From a virus, in IMG/VR virus record IMGVR_UViG_3300030107_007093, positions 1-42,781 of that record: DNA of 42,781 bases; one strand, given 5' to 3'. The translations under genes and the position numbers were made by a program. Positions 33,515 to 41,400 of the stretch are shown one piece after another. The notes beneath the pieces are model-generated. The model was not told where the DNA came from. It searched no databases and saw only the letters and a program-made list of their open reading frames with translations. The first letter of the stretch is position 1; each line of letters starts with the position of its first letter.

Positions 33515-35383
33515 ATGACGAATTATAATAAATCCTTTAACTTTCAGAATGGGGTACAAGTTGATACTGATAATTTTGTTGTTAATTCATCTGGGTTAGT
33601 AGGAATAGGAACATCTATTCCAGAAGCCTTTTTGGATGTTAGAGGTGCTTCATCTTTAACTGGAGATGTTACAGTATCGGGATTGGTCACAACAACCCAA
33701 TTAACAGTAACAGGTGTTTCTACATTTATAGGTGGTGTTGGAATAGGAACAACTAATATAACTGGGCCTGCTTTTGCTAATAATAGTACGGTTCTTAATG
33801 CTGGTATCGTTACAGCGAAGTCTTTTTATGGTGATGGATCTAAATTAACTGGTATTGTCGGATTTGCTACAGCAGGTTGGAATATTATTACTCCTGAGGG
33901 TGGTTCTGCAAATCAGGGAATATCCACAACATCTAAAGTTGGAATTGGAACTACATTAGGAATTAATAAATATGATCTTATCATAGGACAAGACCCTGCA
34001 TCATCTCAAGGAGTATCATTTGATGGAAGTGGTGGTAATGTTAGAGCATCTGGTATTATAACTGCCACTGCAGGATTTGTTGGAGTTGGTTCATTAATTA
34101 CTACACTTAATGCTTCTAATATTTCATCAGGAACTATTAATAATGATTATCTTCCTGTTCTTGATAATGATAGGTTGCCTACTGCTATTGATATTGGAGC
34201 AACAGGAACATTTAATTCTGAAACTATTACAGGAGCTGGAATAAGTATAACTGGAATTGCTACTGCGGCTAGTGGTTTCGTTGGTAATTTAACAGGTAAT
34301 GTTGTTGGTATTGCTACAACGGCACGAGATTTAACATCCGATGCTACCGTAAAGATAACGAGTATTGATTCTGCTACTATTGTAGGTTCATCATCTACTA
34401 TTGCTGATAGTATAGGTGTTGGAACTGATAGTGCATCAGCAGATATTCAAATTAGAAAAAATGGAGCAGCAGATTTACTTGTAACGAGTGATACTAATGC
34501 TGCTATTATTGGTGTAGGAAGAAGTAATACTCTTACTGGTAATACAGGTCAATTAAGGTATGGAAATGCAACTGGTTCATTTACATATAGTCATGCGTCT
34601 GCTTTAGATATTTTAAATTACCCTGATGGTACTGCCACATCTAATATGAATTTCCACTTAGATGCTGGAAATGTGGGTGTTAATACAGGATCATTCTATT
34701 GGCATAAGACAACAACCCCTATAATGGCTCTTACCTATGATGGTAAGTTGGGTATAGGTATTACTATTCCAGAACAAACATTACATGTATCTGGTGCATC
34801 AACTATTACTGGTAATGCATGGGTTGGAAATAATCTGAATGTTGGTAACAATCTAACTGTTGATGGATCTTTAAATTCTAATGTAACTGGTGATTTGACT
34901 GGTGATGTAACTGGTTTTCTAATTGGTAATGTTAATGCAGCATCAGGTATATCAACATTCACTAAGATAAAAACAAGTGGTTCATTAGGTGTTGGATTTG
35001 CTGCTACCACACATAGTTTCGAAGTAAATCCAAGTGAAGAAAATAGATTTGTTATAAGTGGGAGTGGAAATGTGGGTATAGGAACCACTATTGTATATGA
35101 TCTTGTTGGTCTTGCTGTTAAGACTCAAGGTGCTTTCTCTCAACTTTCTGTCGGATCAACTGATATTTCTGGTTCTGTTGATTTCTCCAAGGCTGGAGGT
35201 GAATTAGAGAATGAAGCTGCGAACATAACCAAACGATTCATGGTACCACCTAAGGTGACTACTACTGAAAGAGGTAATTTAACTGGATTGGTTTCGGGTG
35301 CTATGGTATATGATACAACATTAAATAAATTAGTATTATATCAAGGTGCTTCATGGGTAGGAATAGGTACAACGACTCTGTAA
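33515..35383 (+). CDS. Fibre-like structural protein, 622 aa
   Basis: The N-terminus 'MTNYNKSFNFQNGVQVDTDN' leads into repeated beta modules: 'VVNSSGLVGIGTSIP', 'TVTGVSTFIGGVGIGT', 'VLNAGIVTAKSFYGDGSKLT' and 'LTGNVVGIATTARDL'. The AGIVTAxSFYGDGSxLTGI block recurs in the collar protein and the 1831-aa fibre. The C-terminal 60 residues (KRFMVPPKVTTTERGNLTGL, 'LNKLVLYQGASWVGIGTTTL') form a small strand-rich end common to cyanophage structural proteins. Structural role and trimeric fibre form are inferred. The gene lies four bases before the glycine-rich adhesin, which fits a fibre shaft followed by a tip. Confidence 0.75.
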   Translation: MTNYNKSFNFQNGVQVDTDNFVVNSSGLVGIGTSIPEAFLDVRGASSLTGDVTVSGLVTTTQLTVTGVSTFIGGVGIGTTNITGPAFANNSTVLNAGIVTAKSFYGDGSKLTGIVGFATAGWNIITPEGGSANQGISTTSKVGIGTTLGINKYDLIIGQDPASSQGVSFDGSGGNVRASGIITATAGFVGVGSLITTLNASNISSGTINNDYLPVLDNDRLPTAIDIGATGTFNSETITGAGISITGIATAASGFVGNLTGNVVGIATTARDLTSDATVKITSIDSATIVGSSSTIADSIGVGTDSASADIQIRKNGAADLLVTSDTNAAIIGVGRSNTLTGNTGQLRYGNATGSFTYSHASALDILNYPDGTATSNMNFHLDAGNVGVNTGSFYWHKTTTPIMALTYDGKLGIGITIPEQTLHVSGASTITGNAWVGNNLNVGNNLTVDGSLNSNVTGDLTGDVTGFLIGNVNAASGISTFTKIKTSGSLGVGFAATTHSFEVNPSEENRFVISGSGNVGIGTTIVYDLVGLAVKTQGAFSQLSVGSTDISGSVDFSKAGGELENEAANITKRFMVPPKVTTTERGNLTGLVSGAMVYDTTLNKLVLYQGASWVGIGTTTL

Positions 35384-35387
35384 ATTT

Positions 35388-36464
35388 ATGGCATTACAAG
35401 CATCAGGAACAATAAAATTTTCCGAAATAGCAACAGAATTTGGATATCCCACACAAAATAAATTAGGAAACTATAGAGTTAGTCAAACTTTAGGTGGTTT
35501 ATCCAATATACCATTGGATAGTGGTATTCCTCAGTCGGGGGTGATAAAGTTTAGTGATTTCTATAGTAAAAGATTAAACGTTGTTGTTGATTGTTATGAT
35601 GGTAGTGCGGAGAGTAGAAAATCAGCTAAAGATGATAAATGGGATAATAATAATCTTACAGTTATTGGTGGATATACTACTAAACCTTCAAATACGAGTG
35701 GTAAAAAGATTATAGTCCATGTGAATAAAACAATGAGTTCTGCAAATAGCAGTAACCAAAATATATGTGCATTAAGAACTGGATCTTGGGATTCTGGTAC
35801 TACATTGCAAGTAGATGTTGGTGCAGAAGGGGTTATTTTAGGTGCAGGTGGTAATGGTGGTGATGGTGCAGATGGACTATCTGATCATGGGCCAACCAGT
35901 GGAGGTGGAGATGGTCAGAATGGAAATAGTGCCTTAGGTATTGAATATGATGGAACAGTTGTAAATGTTTTATCAGGTGGTCAAATTAGATGTGGATATG
36001 GTGGTGGTGCTGGTGGAAGAGGTGCTAGACAGATTGATAGTGGTGCTGACCGAACTGCCTGTGGTGGCGGAGGCGGAGGTGGTGGTGGTACTCCCGCAGG
36101 TGCAGCAGGTGAAGGTGGACAAAGATTGAGTGGTACTAATGATGAAGTTGCTCCTGGTCAGGATGGTGGTGTAGGTGGAACTGCTGGTGCTACTTTCTCA
36201 CCTTCTGGTGGTGCTGGTGGTAGTGGTGGAAATAACCTTAATGAAGCAATAGGACAAACTGGTGGAGTTGGTGGAGATGGGGAACAATCACCAGGAACTG
36301 CAACTGGTGGAAAAAATGTTGGGAATCAATCATCTGAGGATCCTGGAGTTAATGCTAATGCTGGTGGTAATGGTGCTGCTGTTCGTAGAACAAGTGGATA
36401 TACAATTACAATAAACAATTCTGGAACGATTGAAGGTTCTACAACTGCAACAGGAGTTGCATAA
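35388..36464 (+). CDS. Glycine-rich adhesin-like fibre tip protein
   Basis: This 358-aa protein starts with a phage attachment module repeated in itself: 'GTIKFSEIATEFGYP' and later 'GVIKFSDFYSKRLNVVVDCY'. A beta domain follows up to about residue 140. Residues 145-330 are strikingly glycine-rich, with runs such as 'GAGGNGGDGADG', 'GGGAGGRGAR', a run of nine glycines near 226-235 and 'GGVGGTAGATFSPSGGAGGSGG'. T-even gp38-type receptor-binding adhesins carry comparable polyglycine II motifs joined by variable loops, so host-range determination is a reasonable inference, not shown by homology here. It directly follows the 622-aa fibre and ends the structural block before the oxygenases. Confidence 0.65.
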   Translation: MALQASGTIKFSEIATEFGYPTQNKLGNYRVSQTLGGLSNIPLDSGIPQSGVIKFSDFYSKRLNVVVDCYDGSAESRKSAKDDKWDNNNLTVIGGYTTKPSNTSGKKIIVHVNKTMSSANSSNQNICALRTGSWDSGTTLQVDVGAEGVILGAGGNGGDGADGLSDHGPTSGGGDGQNGNSALGIEYDGTVVNVLSGGQIRCGYGGGAGGRGARQIDSGADRTACGGGGGGGGGTPAGAAGEGGQRLSGTNDEVAPGQDGGVGGTAGATFSPSGGAGGSGGNNLNEAIGQTGGVGGDGEQSPGTATGGKNVGNQSSEDPGVNANAGGNGAAVRRTSGYTITINNSGTIEGSTTATGVA

Positions 36465-36485
36465 ACAAATCTAGTATGTTATAGT
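36457..36485 (+). promoter_or_regulatory. Sigma70-like promoter for the oxygenase pair
   Basis: TTGCAT (36457-36462), a 17-base spacer and TATAGT (36480-36485) preceded by TGT form an extended -10. It lies 26 bases before the ATG at 36512 and overlaps the stop codon of the adhesin. No late-type octamer is present in this gap. Confidence 0.45.
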
Positions 36486-36511
36486 ACGAGAAAGGTACGA
36501 GAATTTATATT

Positions 36512-37093
36512 ATGAATGATAATTTTATTATAAGATATAAGGGTGCTTTCTCACGAGAAGATTGTGATACGATAATTAAACATATCGAGAATTACGAAGA
36601 TAATAATTTATTATATTATCAAGAAGAAGGTCGTCATCTACAAGACCATAAGACAATTAGTATTAATAATAGTTATGAAGTAGATTTACCAGCATCAGCA
36701 ATAATTTCACGTCTAATACTTCCAAACTTTAAACCTTGTGTTGATGAGTATATTAAAAGGTTTAGTTTATTAGAACAAAGTAAATTTACAATCTATGATT
36801 TAAAATTAAAAAAGATTCCTCAGGGTGGAGGATTTCATGCTTGGCATTATGAGAATGGTTCGATGATTTCTTCATCGAGAATGTTTGTTATTCAGGTATA
36901 TTTAAACCATGATTTTAAAGGAGGAGAAACTGAATTTTTATATCAAAATATAAGAGAAGAAGCTGTTGCTGGTGATGTAATTATATTCCCTGCTGGTTAT
37001 ACTCATGTTCATAGAGGTAATCCACCAATAGGAGGAACAAAATATATTGCTAATTCTTGGGCTATTATACAAGATAATGGAGGGTATGAATAA
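36512..37093 (+). CDS. 2-oxoglutarate/Fe(II)-dependent oxygenase, HxE variant
   Basis: This 193-aa protein has the dioxygenase jelly-roll pattern: 'GGGFHAWHYENGSM' with His112-x-Glu114 in place of the usual HxD, 'QVYLNHDFKGGETEF', 'AGDVIIFPAGYTHVHRGN' with distal His167, and Lys177 in GGTKYIANSW for 2-oxoglutarate. HxE is a known but less common ligand variant in phage members, so activity is plausible. It shares only the core with the oxygenases at 23642 and 37093. The substrate is unknown. Its TAA overlaps the ATG of the next oxygenase (TAATG), so the two are translated together. A sigma70-like promoter precedes it. Confidence 0.8.
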   Translation: MNDNFIIRYKGAFSREDCDTIIKHIENYEDNNLLYYQEEGRHLQDHKTISINNSYEVDLPASAIISRLILPNFKPCVDEYIKRFSLLEQSKFTIYDLKLKKIPQGGGFHAWHYENGSMISSSRMFVIQVYLNHDFKGGETEFLYQNIREEAVAGDVIIFPAGYTHVHRGNPPIGGTKYIANSWAIIQDNGGYE

Positions 37094-37764
37094 TGGAAAA
37101 GGAAGAATTAGTTTGTAATACTTTTGAGACACCTTTTCCTCATATGATTATTAAAAACTTTTTTAATGAGAAAGAATTAGAACTTATATGGGAAGAACTT
37201 AAGTTCTATACACATCCTGGTAAATTACTCAAGGCAGAAGACTTTGGTGGTATTGTAGGATATACAAATTCTCATGCTATTATTTTAGATCAAGTGTATC
37301 GTAACTATTCAAAAGGTACAAATGAAGTTCAAGGTTCACCTAATTTTAGACCTCTATCAAATATTCTTACTCTGAATAGAAAACTATTTGAGTCTGGTGT
37401 ATTAGATGCTTTTGCTGATGTGCATGATTGTGTAAGTATAGTGAATCAATCAAATTGGGATAGTGTAAAGGTAAGATACTATCATGATGGTGAATATTAT
37501 GATGCACATACTGATAAGTCTATGCAATTCCTAGCATTTTATTATATTAATAAAGAACCTAAGAAATATACAGGTGGAGAGGTATATTTTCCTAAGTATG
37601 ATTATGAATATGGATGTGATAATAACTCAATCATAGTATTTCCTGGCTGGGTAGAGCATGGTGTAAGGAGGGTTAGAATAAAGGATTCTGATTACTCTGA
37701 AGGGTATGGAAGATATGCTATTACAACATTCTTTGGTAGTAAACCTGCTGACATGAATTTATAA
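37093..37764 (+). CDS. 2-oxoglutarate/Fe(II)-dependent oxygenase
   Basis: This 223-aa protein shows a complete facial triad: His139 and Asp141 in 'YYDAHTDKS', and His189 in 'FPGWVEHGVRRV', with Arg207 in GRYAITTFF for 2-oxoglutarate. 'TGGEVYFPKYDYEYG' and 'NNSIIVFPGW' complete the prolyl-4-hydroxylase-like core. The N-terminal 120 residues ('FPHMIIKNFFNEKELELIWE') are the helical cap common to phage members. It uses Arg where the other two oxygenases use Lys, so it belongs to a different subgroup. It is coupled to the preceding oxygenase by TAATG. Target protein or metabolite is unknown. The terminator at 37840 follows. Confidence 0.83.
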   Translation: MEKEELVCNTFETPFPHMIIKNFFNEKELELIWEELKFYTHPGKLLKAEDFGGIVGYTNSHAIILDQVYRNYSKGTNEVQGSPNFRPLSNILTLNRKLFESGVLDAFADVHDCVSIVNQSNWDSVKVRYYHDGEYYDAHTDKSMQFLAFYYINKEPKKYTGGEVYFPKYDYEYGCDNNSIIVFPGWVEHGVRRVRIKDSDYSEGYGRYAITTFFGSKPADMNL

Positions 37765-37839
37765 AATTTATACATACCTTTGTATGGTTTGTAAGCGAAG
37801 CTTTATAATTTTTTAAAGGGACAGTAGAAGAACCGTCAC

Positions 37840-37864
37840 AAGACCCTTCACAGGGTCTTTTTTT
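37840..37864 (+). terminator. Rho-independent terminator after the structural block
   Basis: A perfect 8-bp stem, AAGACCCT (37840-37847) and AGGGTCTT (37852-37859), loop TCAC, continues into a T run to 37864. The loop sequence is the same as in the terminator at 41-63. Upstream at 37822-37839 a GACAGT/ACCGTC imperfect hairpin with loop AGAAGA may add to it. Nothing else is recognised in the 131-base gap 37765-37895. Confidence 0.85.
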
Positions 37865-37874
37865 ATGCTATAAT
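37847..37874 (+). promoter_or_regulatory. Sigma70-like promoter of the helicase operon, overlapping the terminator
   Basis: TTCACA (37847-37852, five of six consensus bases) is separated by 16 bases from TATAAT (37869-37874). The -35 lies in the loop and second arm of the terminator hairpin. The TATAATATGTACA core is repeated exactly at 41884-41896. The ATG at 37896 follows with a short leader and no Shine-Dalgarno sequence. Confidence 0.6.
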
Positions 37875-37895
37875 ATGTACAGTTGAAATTCATTA

Positions 37896-39080
37896 ATGCC
37901 ATTACGTCCACACCAAGTTGATGCTCTGGATGCTATGGCAAACAATCCAAAGGGTCAAGTAATCGTGCCCACTGGTGGTGGGAAGACCATGTGTATGATA
38001 GAGGATGCCCAGAAAGTATTCCGTACACAAGAGATTGCAACCATTGTCGTGGTTGCTCCACGTATCCTATTAGCAGAGCAACTATGTTCTGAGTTCTTGG
38101 AAACAGGAGAGTTTAACGATGTTAGAGTCATGCACGTTCACAGTGGTGAGACTGAGCATTTCTCTTCAACCAAAGTTTCTGATATTAGATACCATAACTT
38201 CCTATGCTATGAGTCTAATGCACATCAAATGATATTCACAACATATCATTCATTACACAGATTACAAGAGAGTAATATTGTTGTAGATACAATATACTTT
38301 GATGAAGCACATAATTCAGTTCAGAGAAACTTCATTGGCCCTGTTGAGCATTTCTCATGGGATTCTGATAGGTCTTACTTCTTTACTGCCACACCTAAGC
38401 ACAGTCTTACACCATTTAAAGCAGGTATGAATGATTCTGATATATTCGGTAATGTAATCTGTCAGGTTCCAGCTCCTCAGTTGGTTAAGCAGGGTTACAT
38501 TCTACCACCAAAGGTAGAAGTATATGAGTCACGTTTGTTAGATAAGCATGAGTTAGTTGCTGATAAGGATTGTGAGCAGATGATTGATTCTATTGATAAC
38601 TTACAGAAGAGTAAGGTATTAATATGTGCTAAGTCAACTAAGCAGATTACAAACTTAGTATCTCAGACTGACTTCTGTGTTCAGTTGAGAGAGCGTGGTT
38701 ATAACTGGATGTATATTACTGCTAAGACTGGTGCATTTATCAATGGTCAGAAAGTAGGTAGAGATAAGTTCTTTGAGGTATTGAATCAGTGGGGTAGAGA
38801 TGACTATACCAAGTTTGTAGTTCTACACCATAGTATATTATCTGAAGGTATCAATGTAAATGGACTTGAGGCCGTCTTGTTTTTACGTTCTATGGATTAT
38901 ATCGGTATCAGTCAAACGATAGGCAGAGTGATCCGTAAGGGGGCAACTGATAAGGCATACGGTTTAGTTTGTGTACCAGTTTACTCTAAGGTGGGTGTAT
39001 CTACTGCACGTAAAGTAGAAGCAGTTGTTGATACTATTTTCAACAAGGGTGAAGCAGCAACATCGGTGGTTACAAAATGA
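37896..39080 (+). CDS. Superfamily 2 DEAH-box helicase
   Basis: This 394-aa protein carries the full SF2 motif set: Q-like LRPHQVDAL at 3-11, Walker A PTGGGKT at 25-31, motif Ia VVVAPRILLAEQ, DEAH at 136-139, motif III TAT at 164-166, 'VVLHHSILSEGINV' as motif V, and motif VI QTIGRVIRKG at 340-349. The layout is that of ResIII/UvsW-like DNA translocases, in a short form without accessory domains. Cyanophages commonly carry such a helicase, so recombination or repair is the default role; a link to the methyltransferase downstream is speculative. Base composition looks more G/C-rich and codon use more regular than in the fibre genes. It is the first gene of the operon and overlaps the next by four bases. 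Confidence 0.88.
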   Translation: MPLRPHQVDALDAMANNPKGQVIVPTGGGKTMCMIEDAQKVFRTQEIATIVVVAPRILLAEQLCSEFLETGEFNDVRVMHVHSGETEHFSSTKVSDIRYHNFLCYESNAHQMIFTTYHSLHRLQESNIVVDTIYFDEAHNSVQRNFIGPVEHFSWDSDRSYFFTATPKHSLTPFKAGMNDSDIFGNVICQVPAPQLVKQGYILPPKVEVYESRLLDKHELVADKDCEQMIDSIDNLQKSKVLICAKSTKQITNLVSQTDFCVQLRERGYNWMYITAKTGAFINGQKVGRDKFFEVLNQWGRDDYTKFVVLHHSILSEGINVNGLEAVLFLRSMDYIGISQTIGRVIRKGATDKAYGLVCVPVYSKVGVSTARKVEAVVDTIFNKGEAATSVVTK

Positions 39081-39520
39081 GTAAATTTTCTGCCTGTGCT
39101 ATAAGTGCAAAGTTAATCCAACCATTATATTTTCAATGTATTGAAAATAATGATAAGGATGGTATCACTCAATTAGAGTATGAAATAGGATGTGGTATCT
39201 TTCAATTACCCAAAAAGAAGAAGTTATTATATAATGGATATGTTTCTAAAGCAGCATTAGAAAATGGTGAAAGATGTGCAGATCATATGTACCCAAGAAA
39301 GATAAGTGCTTATGAATTACTTAACACTAATTGGGATGAAGTTAATGATCCTGAAGAATACTTAAAAGATCTATATTGGAACAAGTTTGGTAAATATAAT
39401 TATGTAACAAAGGATGAAAATAATAGACTTGTACCATATCAAAAGAGAGCAGTTTTTACAACTTGGCGTGAAGCATACTCTAAGGCAAACATACAATTAG
39501 TGGAGTGTGATAACCCATGA
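39077..39520 (+). CDS. Unknown 147-aa protein with Cys-x-Asp-His motif
   Basis: No family is certain. The middle holds 'ENGERCADHMYPRKISAYEL', a C-x-D-H-x-x-x-R arrangement reminiscent of the first half of HNH-like or zinc-bound nuclease folds, but the second metal-ligand set is not evident. Other cysteines are at the N-terminus (SKFSACAISAK, FQCIENN, IGCGIF). The C-terminal part is aromatic and basic ('YWNKFGKYNYVTKDENNRLV', 'TTWREAYSKANIQL'). It overlaps the helicase stop by four bases (ATGA) and the next gene likewise, so it belongs to the same translated unit. A nuclease role is a weak guess. Confidence 0.7.
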   Translation: MSKFSACAISAKLIQPLYFQCIENNDKDGITQLEYEIGCGIFQLPKKKKLLYNGYVSKAALENGERCADHMYPRKISAYELLNTNWDEVNDPEEYLKDLYWNKFGKYNYVTKDENNRLVPYQKRAVFTTWREAYSKANIQLVECDNP

Positions 39521-39972
39521 CAATAGTTACATTAGTTACAGGTGGATTTGATCCATTACATAGCGGTCACATTGCTTACTTTAAAGCAGCAAGAGAGTTT
39601 GGTAATACTTTATGTGTAGGTGTGAACTCTGATGATTGGTTGACCAGAAAGAAGGGTAAACCCTTTATGAATCTGAGTGAGAGATTGAGTATCATTAAGG
39701 AACTTAAATGTGTAGATGTTGCTATTGAGTTTAGAGATAATGATGATAGTGCCTGTGATGCAATCTCTATGGTATTAGAAGTATATGATAATGTATTATT
39801 CTGTAATGGTGGTGATAGAGGTAGTGTGAATACTCCTGAATATGATAGATACAGGCATGATAAGAGAGTAGAATTTAAGTTTGGAGTGGGTGGTGATGAT
39901 AAGAAGAATAGTAGTTCATGGTTATTAGATAACTGGAAAGACAGTAAGTATCAACCCTCATATTATCAATGA
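39517..39972 (+). CDS. HxGH nucleotidyltransferase (cytidylyltransferase-like)
   Basis: This 151-aa protein is a single-domain member of the cytidylyl/adenylyltransferase fold. 'VTLVTGGFDPLHSGHIAYF' has the HSGH nucleotide-binding motif at 15-18, followed by 'LCVGVNSDDWLTRKKGKP', 'MNLSERLSIIKELKCVD' and a C-terminal NSSSWLL segment in the place of the ISSTxI motif. Relatives transfer CMP or AMP to glycerol-3-phosphate, heptose-1-phosphate or similar substrates, usually for envelope sugars. The substrate here is unknown. Similar genes are common in marine myoviruses. It overlaps both neighbours by ATGA. Confidence 0.82.
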   Translation: MTIVTLVTGGFDPLHSGHIAYFKAAREFGNTLCVGVNSDDWLTRKKGKPFMNLSERLSIIKELKCVDVAIEFRDNDDSACDAISMVLEVYDNVLFCNGGDRGSVNTPEYDRYRHDKRVEFKFGVGGDDKKNSSSWLLDNWKDSKYQPSYYQ

Positions 39973-40217
39973 CTATGAAAGAAATTCCTACAAAAGAATA
40001 CATGCAAGATGGATGGGATAGTGGCCCTACTGGTTGCCATCCATACAAGAGAGGTTCCCGACATAATAAGATTGGGATGTGGATTATGTGGATATTCTAT
40101 GGTATCATTCTTATACAGGTAATACATGCTATGTTAGTATTACCATTCTTTCCTATTCCTTTTGCAATACTATTAGGATTAGGTTTTATATGCTATGTGG
40201 CATGGAGAGCAACATGA
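39969..40217 (+). CDS. Small membrane protein with two helices
   Basis: This 82-aa protein has a polar N-terminus of about 35 residues (TKEYMQDGWDSGPTGCHPYK) and two hydrophobic segments, about 37-58 (GMWIMWIFYGIILIQVIHAM) and 60-78 (PFFPIPFAILLGLGFICYVA), with a short basic end. No signal peptidase site is evident. The shape would suit an inner-membrane protein, such as a holin-like or superinfection-exclusion factor, but there is no sequence proof for either. Met3 is an alternative start. It overlaps its neighbours by ATGA. Confidence 0.68.
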   Translation: MTMKEIPTKEYMQDGWDSGPTGCHPYKRGSRHNKIGMWIMWIFYGIILIQVIHAMLVLPFFPIPFAILLGLGFICYVAWRAT

Positions 40218-40459
40218 TCGGACAGTTTCAATGGATCAAAGGGCATGAGTCTAAGCACTCAAATCCTGTATATAAACATGCTAAGAATCCTGACAAATGG
40301 GATATAAGTGCTGATAGATTCTATATTACATATTATGGTGAAGGTGGTGCAATAGACATTAAGATTTTAGATTCTAAAACTGATTTTGCACATCACGTTA
40401 ACATTACTGTTGATGATGATGGTAAACTCAAGGCAATGGTAGCTGAACAAACTAAATGA
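40214..40459 (+). CDS. Hypothetical protein, 81 aa
   Basis: The start MIGQFQWIKGHESKHSNP is chosen because GGAG at 40204-40207 is well placed and the ATGA overlap with the membrane protein matches the rest of the operon. An upstream extension of the frame to 40079 would run through the membrane gene and gives non-biological sequence. The protein is basic at the N-terminus and strand-rich later ('DRFYITYYGEGGAIDIKILD', 'HHVNITVDDDGKLKAMVAEQ'). No family is recognised. Confidence 0.68.
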   Translation: MIGQFQWIKGHESKHSNPVYKHAKNPDKWDISADRFYITYYGEGGAIDIKILDSKTDFAHHVNITVDDDGKLKAMVAEQTK

Positions 40460-41400
40460 AAGATACTATTCTCTATGGTGACTGTAGAAAGACTCTATGT
40501 GCATTTCTACCACAGAGTGCTAGGATGTGTGTTACATCTCCACCATATTACGGTTTAAGAAACTATGGTGGAGAAGATTCACAGATAGGGCAAGAACAAA
40601 GTCCTGAGGAGTTTATTGATGAGTTAGTCAAAGTATTCAGAGAGGTGAAAAATGTGCTTACAGATGATGGAACTTGTTGGGTTAATCTTGGGGATAGTTA
40701 CTATAATTACAGGCCAGGTAGAGGACAAGGATTGGTTAAACAAACAGTCTCAAATACTAAACAAGACTTACCAGATGTGTGTCCTCGTAGAGGAAATAGA
40801 CTTGAAGGACTCAAAGAAAAAGACCTCATTGGAATCCCATGGCTCTTCGCATTTGCAATGAGAGCCGATGGATGGTATTTGAGACAGGATATAATATGGC
40901 ATAAACCTAATCCCATGCCTGAGAGTGTGAGAGATAGATGCACTAAGGCACATGAGTATATCTTCTTGTTCAGTAAGAATAGGAAGTACTTCTATGATAA
41001 TGAAGCAATCAAGGAACCAGCAAAGGACTGGGGAACCAGAGATAGAACTAATGGTAAGTATCATAATGAGGGATCAGGACTACAACCACACTCAGGGTTG
41101 ACTAAGAGTTATGAGAAGAAGAATAAGAGAAGTGTATGGTCAGTAACAAAGAAACCATACAAGGGAGCTCACTTTGCTGTATTCCCACCCGACTTGATAG
41201 AACCATGTATATTGGCTGGTAGTGAGAAGGGTGACACAATATTAGATCCATTCATGGGATCAGGGACAACTGCTATGGTGGCAAAGAAGTTAGATAGGCA
41301 TTACATAGGTTGCGAACTGCATGAGAACTATGGTGATTTAATAGAAGAAAGGATCTTACCTTATGAGAATAGATTGGAGAAATTCTATGAAGACAGTTGA
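40456..41400 (+). CDS. Orphan DNA methyltransferase, SPPY type
   Basis: This 314-aa protein is a beta-class amino-methyltransferase. Catalytic motif IV TSPPYYGLRNYG (SPPY at 28-31) comes before the AdoMet-binding motif I DPFMGSGTT (264-272), the order of the beta class. Between them are 'GTCWVNLGDSYYN', 'WLFAFAMRADGWYLRQDIIW' and 'EYIFLFSKNRKYFYDNEAI'. SPPY enzymes are often N4-cytosine and sometimes N6-adenine methylases; the product base cannot be decided from sequence. No cognate restriction enzyme is recognised nearby. Self-protection against host restriction or a regulatory mark is inferred. It overlaps its neighbours by 4 and 14 bases. Confidence 0.88.
   Translation: MKDTILYGDCRKTLCAFLPQSARMCVTSPPYYGLRNYGGEDSQIGQEQSPEEFIDELVKVFREVKNVLTDDGTCWVNLGDSYYNYRPGRGQGLVKQTVSNTKQDLPDVCPRRGNRLEGLKEKDLIGIPWLFAFAMRADGWYLRQDIIWHKPNPMPESVRDRCTKAHEYIFLFSKNRKYFYDNEAIKEPAKDWGTRDRTNGKYHNEGSGLQPHSGLTKSYEKKNKRSVWSVTKKPYKGAHFAVFPPDLIEPCILAGSEKGDTILDPFMGSGTTAMVAKKLDRHYIGCELHENYGDLIEERILPYENRLEKFYEDS

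Noticed and set aside
36050-36085. Polyglycine stretch as a sequencing or assembly error
   Set aside because: The frame stays open on both sides and glycine-rich motifs continue for nearly 200 residues, as expected for an adhesin.
37765-37840. tRNA or stable RNA in the gap after the oxygenases
   Set aside because: Only short imperfect hairpins (GACAGT/ACCGTC and AAGC/GCTT) were found; no cloverleaf and no T-loop sequence.
40079-40213. 45-residue N-terminal extension of the 81-aa protein
   Set aside because: It overlaps the membrane-protein gene in another frame, reads as unstructured aromatic sequence, and a better ribosome site and ATGA overlap support a start at 40214.
40652-41064. Frames of 69-98 aa on both strands inside the methyltransferase gene
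   Set aside because: The methyltransferase frame contains the complete SPPY and DPFMGSGTT motifs, so these are shadows.
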